Shown: in pieces, positions 21,874-22,163 of the stretch | Numbering within the stretch: the stretch's first letter is position 1 | How the letters are laid out: every line of letters starts with the position of its first letter | NCBI GenBank assembly: GCA_046047615.1 | Contig: JBJOHO010000018.1 | Span: 1 to 22,163 of the forward strand | Source of the DNA: ZC4RG30 sp046047615 | GTDB taxonomy: Bacteria > Pseudomonadota > Gammaproteobacteria > Steroidobacterales > Steroidobacteraceae | Reading direction: 5' to 3' | Length of the DNA stretch: 22,163 nucleotides | The notes under the pieces: generated by a model | What the model was told of the DNA's origin: nothing | The model's database searches: none | The model's input: only the letters and a program-made list of their open reading frames with translations | Program-made: the position numbers and the translations under genes

Positions 21874-22037
21874 CATGGCTCCAGGCAACTTGGTGATGTG
21901 ACTGCTTGAACATGCAGGCCCGGCGTTGCGGCTTCTGTGCAAAGGAATGACCTGCGGGTGAACATATTGCTGCGGGTTTGTTTCGCGTTCAGCCCAGCAG
22001 TGCCAGACTTGCGGGAGCTTGGCGCAGGAGGCTTTGC

Positions 22038-22163
22038 TTGATCTCGACCCCCGTCATGCTGCTGGACATGGCCGGCACCTTCGCCTTTGCGCTCTCCGGT
22101 GCGCTGGTTGCGGTGCGGCGTCGGCTCGACCTGTTCGGCGTGCTCGTGCTGTCGTTTGCCGCG
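22038..22163 (+). CDS. TRIC/YicG-type (UPF0126) trimeric cation channel, N-terminal part
   Basis: The window ends 42 codons into this gene. The visible part has AGTFAFALSGALVAVRRRLDLFGVLVLSFAA, given here as two motifs: GTFAFALSGAL and RRRLDLFGVLVL. These match the first two helices of the YicG/YadS (TRIC) family, in which the small-residue-rich helix and the following RRxxDxxG loop are hallmarks. These proteins form potassium-selective trimeric channels in the inner membrane. The likely start is TTG at 22038, because GGAG lies 7 bases upstream (22027-22030); the ATG at 22056 is about 25 bases from that site and is the alternative. It is divergent from the TonB receptor gene over about 160 bp. 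I see no convincing sigma-70 boxes there. Confidence 0.85.
   Translation, partial: MISTPVMLLDMAGTFAFALSGALVAVRRRLDLFGVLVLSFAA

Overview
This is a high-GC (about two thirds G+C by eye), densely coding bacterial window with 16 protein genes, two of them cut by the window edges. No rRNA, tRNA, insertion sequence, phage gene or CRISPR array was seen. The gene content points to a Gram-negative proteobacterium, most likely a gammaproteobacterium: a YbiI-type zinc-finger protein, DgkA, YjbF/YjbH exopolysaccharide proteins, lipobox lipoproteins, an RND pump and a TonB-dependent receptor. I cannot name genus or species. Six genes appear to start with GTG or TTG, each chosen on a ribosome site, a signal peptide or an upstream stop.

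Left part (1-4108): the end of an alpha/beta hydrolase meets, stop codon against stop codon, a leftward block of MFS transporter, YbiI-like zinc-finger protein, soluble GTPase and membrane-anchored GTPase. The two GTPase genes overlap by 4 bp (ATGA) and look translationally coupled.

Envelope polysaccharide region (4109-7371): a short rightward gene encodes a secreted protein with 27 consecutive prolines and then nine threonines. It lies tail to tail with leftward yjbH and yjbF homologues. Its architecture (signal peptide, Ala/Thr-rich helix, linker, threonine tail) resembles the small first proteins of the E. coli yjbEFGH and gfc operons (YjbE, GfcA). I propose it as a diverged, inverted member of the same system. 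No yjbG/gfcC gene is visible. The SDR and VOC genes (7381-8611) sit directly upstream of yjbH on the same strand and may be co-transcribed with it.

Centre (8678-12913): two lipoprotein genes diverge from a 140-bp control region. The leftward one carries four ~80-residue repeats, each with a cysteine pair. The rightward one carries a 14-triplet collagen-like stalk in front of a choice-of-anchor I beta-propeller-type domain. A strong hairpin and dgkA follow.

Right part (12914-22163): an RND efflux pair (lipoprotein adaptor and permease) is preceded by two palindromes. It converges, with 29 bp overlap, on an unrecognised 155-residue gene. A leftward TonB-dependent receptor gene is followed 12 bp later by a Tat-exported protein, a likely uptake or processing pair of unknown substrate. 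The window ends inside a rightward TRIC/YicG-type channel gene.
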